Shown here piece by piece: positions 52,147 to 53,986 of a stretch of 53,986 bases of DNA (position 1 is its first letter; each line of letters starts with the position of its first letter). The DNA lies in contig SBGD01000077.1 of NCBI GenBank assembly GCA_006226775.1, positions 1-53,986 of the forward strand, written 5' to 3'. Origin of the DNA: Paracoccaceae bacterium (lineage in GTDB: Bacteria; Pseudomonadota; Alphaproteobacteria; Rhodobacterales; Rhodobacteraceae). A program made the translations under genes and the position numbers. The notes under the pieces were generated by a model that was not told the origin of the DNA, ran no database searches, and saw nothing but the letters and a program-made list of their open reading frames with translations.

Positions 52147-53765
52147 CCCGCGAACGCCTGTATCTCTACGACACCACCCTGCGCGACGGCCAGCAGACCC
52201 AAGGCGTGCAGTTCTCTACCGCCGAGAAGGTCCAGATCGCCGAGGCGCTGGACGGTCTCGGGCTCGACTATATCGAGGGCGGCTGGCCGGGCGCCAATCC
52301 GACCGACAGCGCGTTTTTCGACGAGGCGCCGAAGACCCGGGCGAAGATGACCGCCTTCGGCATGACCAAGCGGGTGGGCCTCAGCGCCGAGAACGACGAT
52401 GTGCTGGCGGCGGTGCTGAATGCCGGGACCGGGGCGGTCTGCCTGGTGGGCAAGAGCCACGTTTTCCATGTCGAGACTGCCCTGGGCATTACCCGCGACG
52501 AGAACACCGAAAACATCGCCCGCTCCTTTGCCCATGTGGTGGGCCAGGGGCGCGAGGCGCTGTTCGATGCCGAGCATTTCTTTGACGGCTACACCGCCGA
52601 TCCGGGCTATGCGCTGGAAACCCTGCGGGTGGCGCTCGACAATGGCGCGCGCTGGGTGGTGCTTTGCGACACCAATGGCGGCACGCTGCCCACCGAGATC
52701 GGGCGCATCGTGGGCGAGGTGATTGCTGCGGGCATTCCCGGCGATCACCTGGGCATCCATACCCACAACGACACCGAGACGGCGGTGGCGGGGTCGCTGG
52801 CGGCGGTGGAGGCGGGTGCGCGGCAGGTGCAGGGCACGCTCAACGGTCTTGGCGAGCGCTGCGGCAATGCCAACCTGACCACGCTGATCCCGACGCTGCT
52901 GCTGAAGGAGCCCTTTGCCAGCAGCTTCGACATCGGGGTCGAACGCGAGGCGCTGCAGGGGCTGGTGCGGATCAGCCGGATGCTGGACGAGATCCTCAAC
53001 CGCGTGCCGATGCGCCAGGCCGCCTATGTGGGGGCCTCGGCCTTTGCCCACAAGGCGGGGCTGCATGCCAGCGCGATCCTCAAGGACCCCTCGACCTATG
53101 AGCATATCGACCCGGAGATCGTCGGCAATGCCCGCGTCATCCCGATGTCGAACCAGGCCGGGCAGTCCAACCTGCGCCAGCGGCTGGCGGATGCGGGGCT
53201 GCGCGTCGAGAAGGGCGATGCGGCGCTGGGGCGCATTCTCGAACGGGTCAAGGCGCGCGAGACCGACGGCTATGCCTATGACGGCGCCCAGGCCAGTTTC
53301 GAGTTGCTGGCGCGCGACGAACTGGGCGAGATGCCGCGGTTCTTCGACCTCGACCGCTACCGGGTGACGGTCGAGCGGCGGCGCAATGCGCTGGGCCGGA
53401 TCGTCAGCGCGTCCGAGGCGGTGGTGGCGGTGACCATCGACGGCGAGCAGATCCTCTCGGTCAGCGAAAGCCATGACGAGGAGGGCAACGATCGTGGGCC
53501 GGTCAACGCGCTGTCACAGGCGCTGAAACGCGATCTGGGGCGGTTCCAGGCCTCGATCGACGACATGCACCTGGTCGACTTCAAGGTGCGCATCACCCAG
53601 GGCGGCACCGAGGCGGTGACCCGCGTCATCATCGACAGCGAGGATGGCAAGGGGCGGCGCTGGTCGACGGTCGGCGTGTCGCCGAACATCGTCGATGCCT
53701 CGATGGAGGCGCTGCTGGACGCGATCCGCTGGAAGCTGATCCGCGACGTGGGGGCCGCGGGGTGA
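52143..53765 (+). CDS. cimA: Citramalate synthase CimA
   Basis: A 540-residue enzyme that condenses pyruvate and acetyl-CoA to (R)-citramalate, the first step of threonine-independent isoleucine synthesis. The TIM-barrel domain has [16 protein letters not shown] at residues 10-25 and [11 protein letters not shown] for the metal-binding His pair. A C-terminal LeuA-like regulatory domain (about 390-540) suggests isoleucine feedback. The length and ending fit the bacterial CimA group rather than LeuA. It is translationally coupled to cysS. Confidence 0.93.
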   Translation: MTRERLYLYDTTLRDGQQTQGVQFSTAEKVQIAEALDGLGLDYIEGGWPGANPTDSAFFDEAPKTRAKMTAFGMTKRVGLSAENDDVLAAVLNAGTGAVCLVGKSHVFHVETALGITRDENTENIARSFAHVVGQGREALFDAEHFFDGYTADPGYALETLRVALDNGARWVVLCDTNGGTLPTEIGRIVGEVIAAGIPGDHLGIHTHNDTETAVAGSLAAVEAGARQVQGTLNGLGERCGNANLTTLIPTLLLKEPFASSFDIGVEREALQGLVRISRMLDEILNRVPMRQAAYVGASAFAHKAGLHASAILKDPSTYEHIDPEIVGNARVIPMSNQAGQSNLRQRLADAGLRVEKGDAALGRILERVKARETDGYAYDGAQASFELLARDELGEMPRFFDLDRYRVTVERRRNALGRIVSASEAVVAVTIDGEQILSVSESHDEEGNDRGPVNALSQALKRDLGRFQASIDDMHLVDFKVRITQGGTEAVTRVIIDSEDGKGRRWSTVGVSPNIVDASMEALLDAIRWKLIRDVGAAG

Positions 53766-53789
53766 GACGGGCCAAGGCGGTGTGTACAC

Positions 53790-53986
53790 GTGCCGGTTGA
53801 CGATTGGCAGGCCTGCGCGGCGATTGTCGAGAAGGGCGATCCGGACCGCTTTGCCAGCGCCATGGCGGCGCCGGTTGCGGCGCGCGCGCGGCTGTTCCCG
53901 CTTTATGCCTTCAATCTCGAGGTGGCGCGCGCGCCCTGGGTCACGCAGGAGCCGATGATCGCCGAGATGCGGCTGCAATGGTGGCG
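53790..53986 (+). CDS. Squalene/phytoene synthase family protein, N-terminal part
   Basis: The first 65 codons of a gene cut off by the window end. MPVDDWQACAAIVEKGDPDR, then RARLFPLYAFNLEVARAPW and EMRLQWW match the N-terminus of the squalene/phytoene synthase family (also the NDUFAF6-like branch common in alphaproteobacteria). The start is a GTG with AAGGCGG upstream. It follows cimA by 24 bases on the same strand. Which branch it belongs to cannot be told from this fragment. Confidence 0.8.
   Translation, partial: MPVDDWQACAAIVEKGDPDRFASAMAAPVAARARLFPLYAFNLEVARAPWVTQEPMIAEMRLQWW

Overview
The window is a high-GC chromosomal segment that reads as an alphaproteobacterium of the order Rhodobacterales (Roseobacter/Rhodobacter type). 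The evidence is the gene content and order: rluD next to rpoH, phaZ divergent from phaC-phaP-phaR, secG before pyrG, cysS before cimA, several small families found mainly in this order (DUF6324, DUF6456, DUF6476, DUF6477, DUF6524), and a tRNA-His with the alphaproteobacterial U72/A73 signature. Most of it is ordinary housekeeping chromosome; the family names are from memory of the families, not from a search.

Layout. 1-4.9 kb: end of an MttB-family methyltransferase, two small order-specific genes, a peroxiredoxin, lipA and tRNA-His. 5-8.5 kb: a D-2-hydroxyacid dehydrogenase, then DUF6476 and rluD sharing one CATG start, then rpoH behind a clear heat-shock promoter. 8.6-11 kb: two unknown exported cysteine-containing proteins and a Gfo/Idh/MocA oxidoreductase. 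11-16.7 kb: a polyhydroxybutyrate cluster (depolymerase, synthase, phasin, an unknown membrane protein, the PhaR repressor) with exact PhaR-type operators on the phasin promoter. 16.9-26.7 kb: a nine-gene minus-strand set joining a polar-amino-acid ABC transporter to two glutamine-synthetase-like ligases, a class I amidotransferase, an FAD amine oxidase and a DegT aminotransferase; this looks like a gamma-glutamylation route for amine catabolism. 26.8-31 kb: two TerB-like genes, DUF1330, DUF6151 and a Tat-exported 2',3'-cyclic nucleotidase. 31.1-32.1 kb: a MITE-like inverted repeat and an AT-rich gene with HEPN-like features, the only clear accessory insertion. 32-38.3 kb: pyrG, secG, purA, a DMT transporter and thiamine diphosphokinase. 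38.5-46.1 kb: an 861-residue acidic, mostly disordered protein, a VOC protein, a caspase-like protein with nine exact 48-residue repeats, a retropepsin-like protease and MarC. 46.2-54 kb: an ABC-F ATPase, ndk, a Nudix hydrolase, TfoX-C and MmcQ/YjbR small proteins, cysS-cimA and the start of a squalene/phytoene synthase family gene.

Intergenic DNA is unusually structured. At least four dispersed palindromic repeat families occur (called A-D in the entries). Family C is a pair of adjacent 20-22 bp palindromes; its copies differ by compensating changes on both arms, and it also forms an 89-bp-period tandem array at 46.15-46.37 kb.

The best candidates for undescribed biology are the AT-rich HEPN-like gene beside a MITE-like element, the caspase/repeat protein, the 861-residue disordered protein with a conserved-looking N-terminus and winged-helix-like C-terminus, the covarying double palindromes, and the gamma-glutamyl operon that carries a DegT aminotransferase but no aldehyde dehydrogenase.
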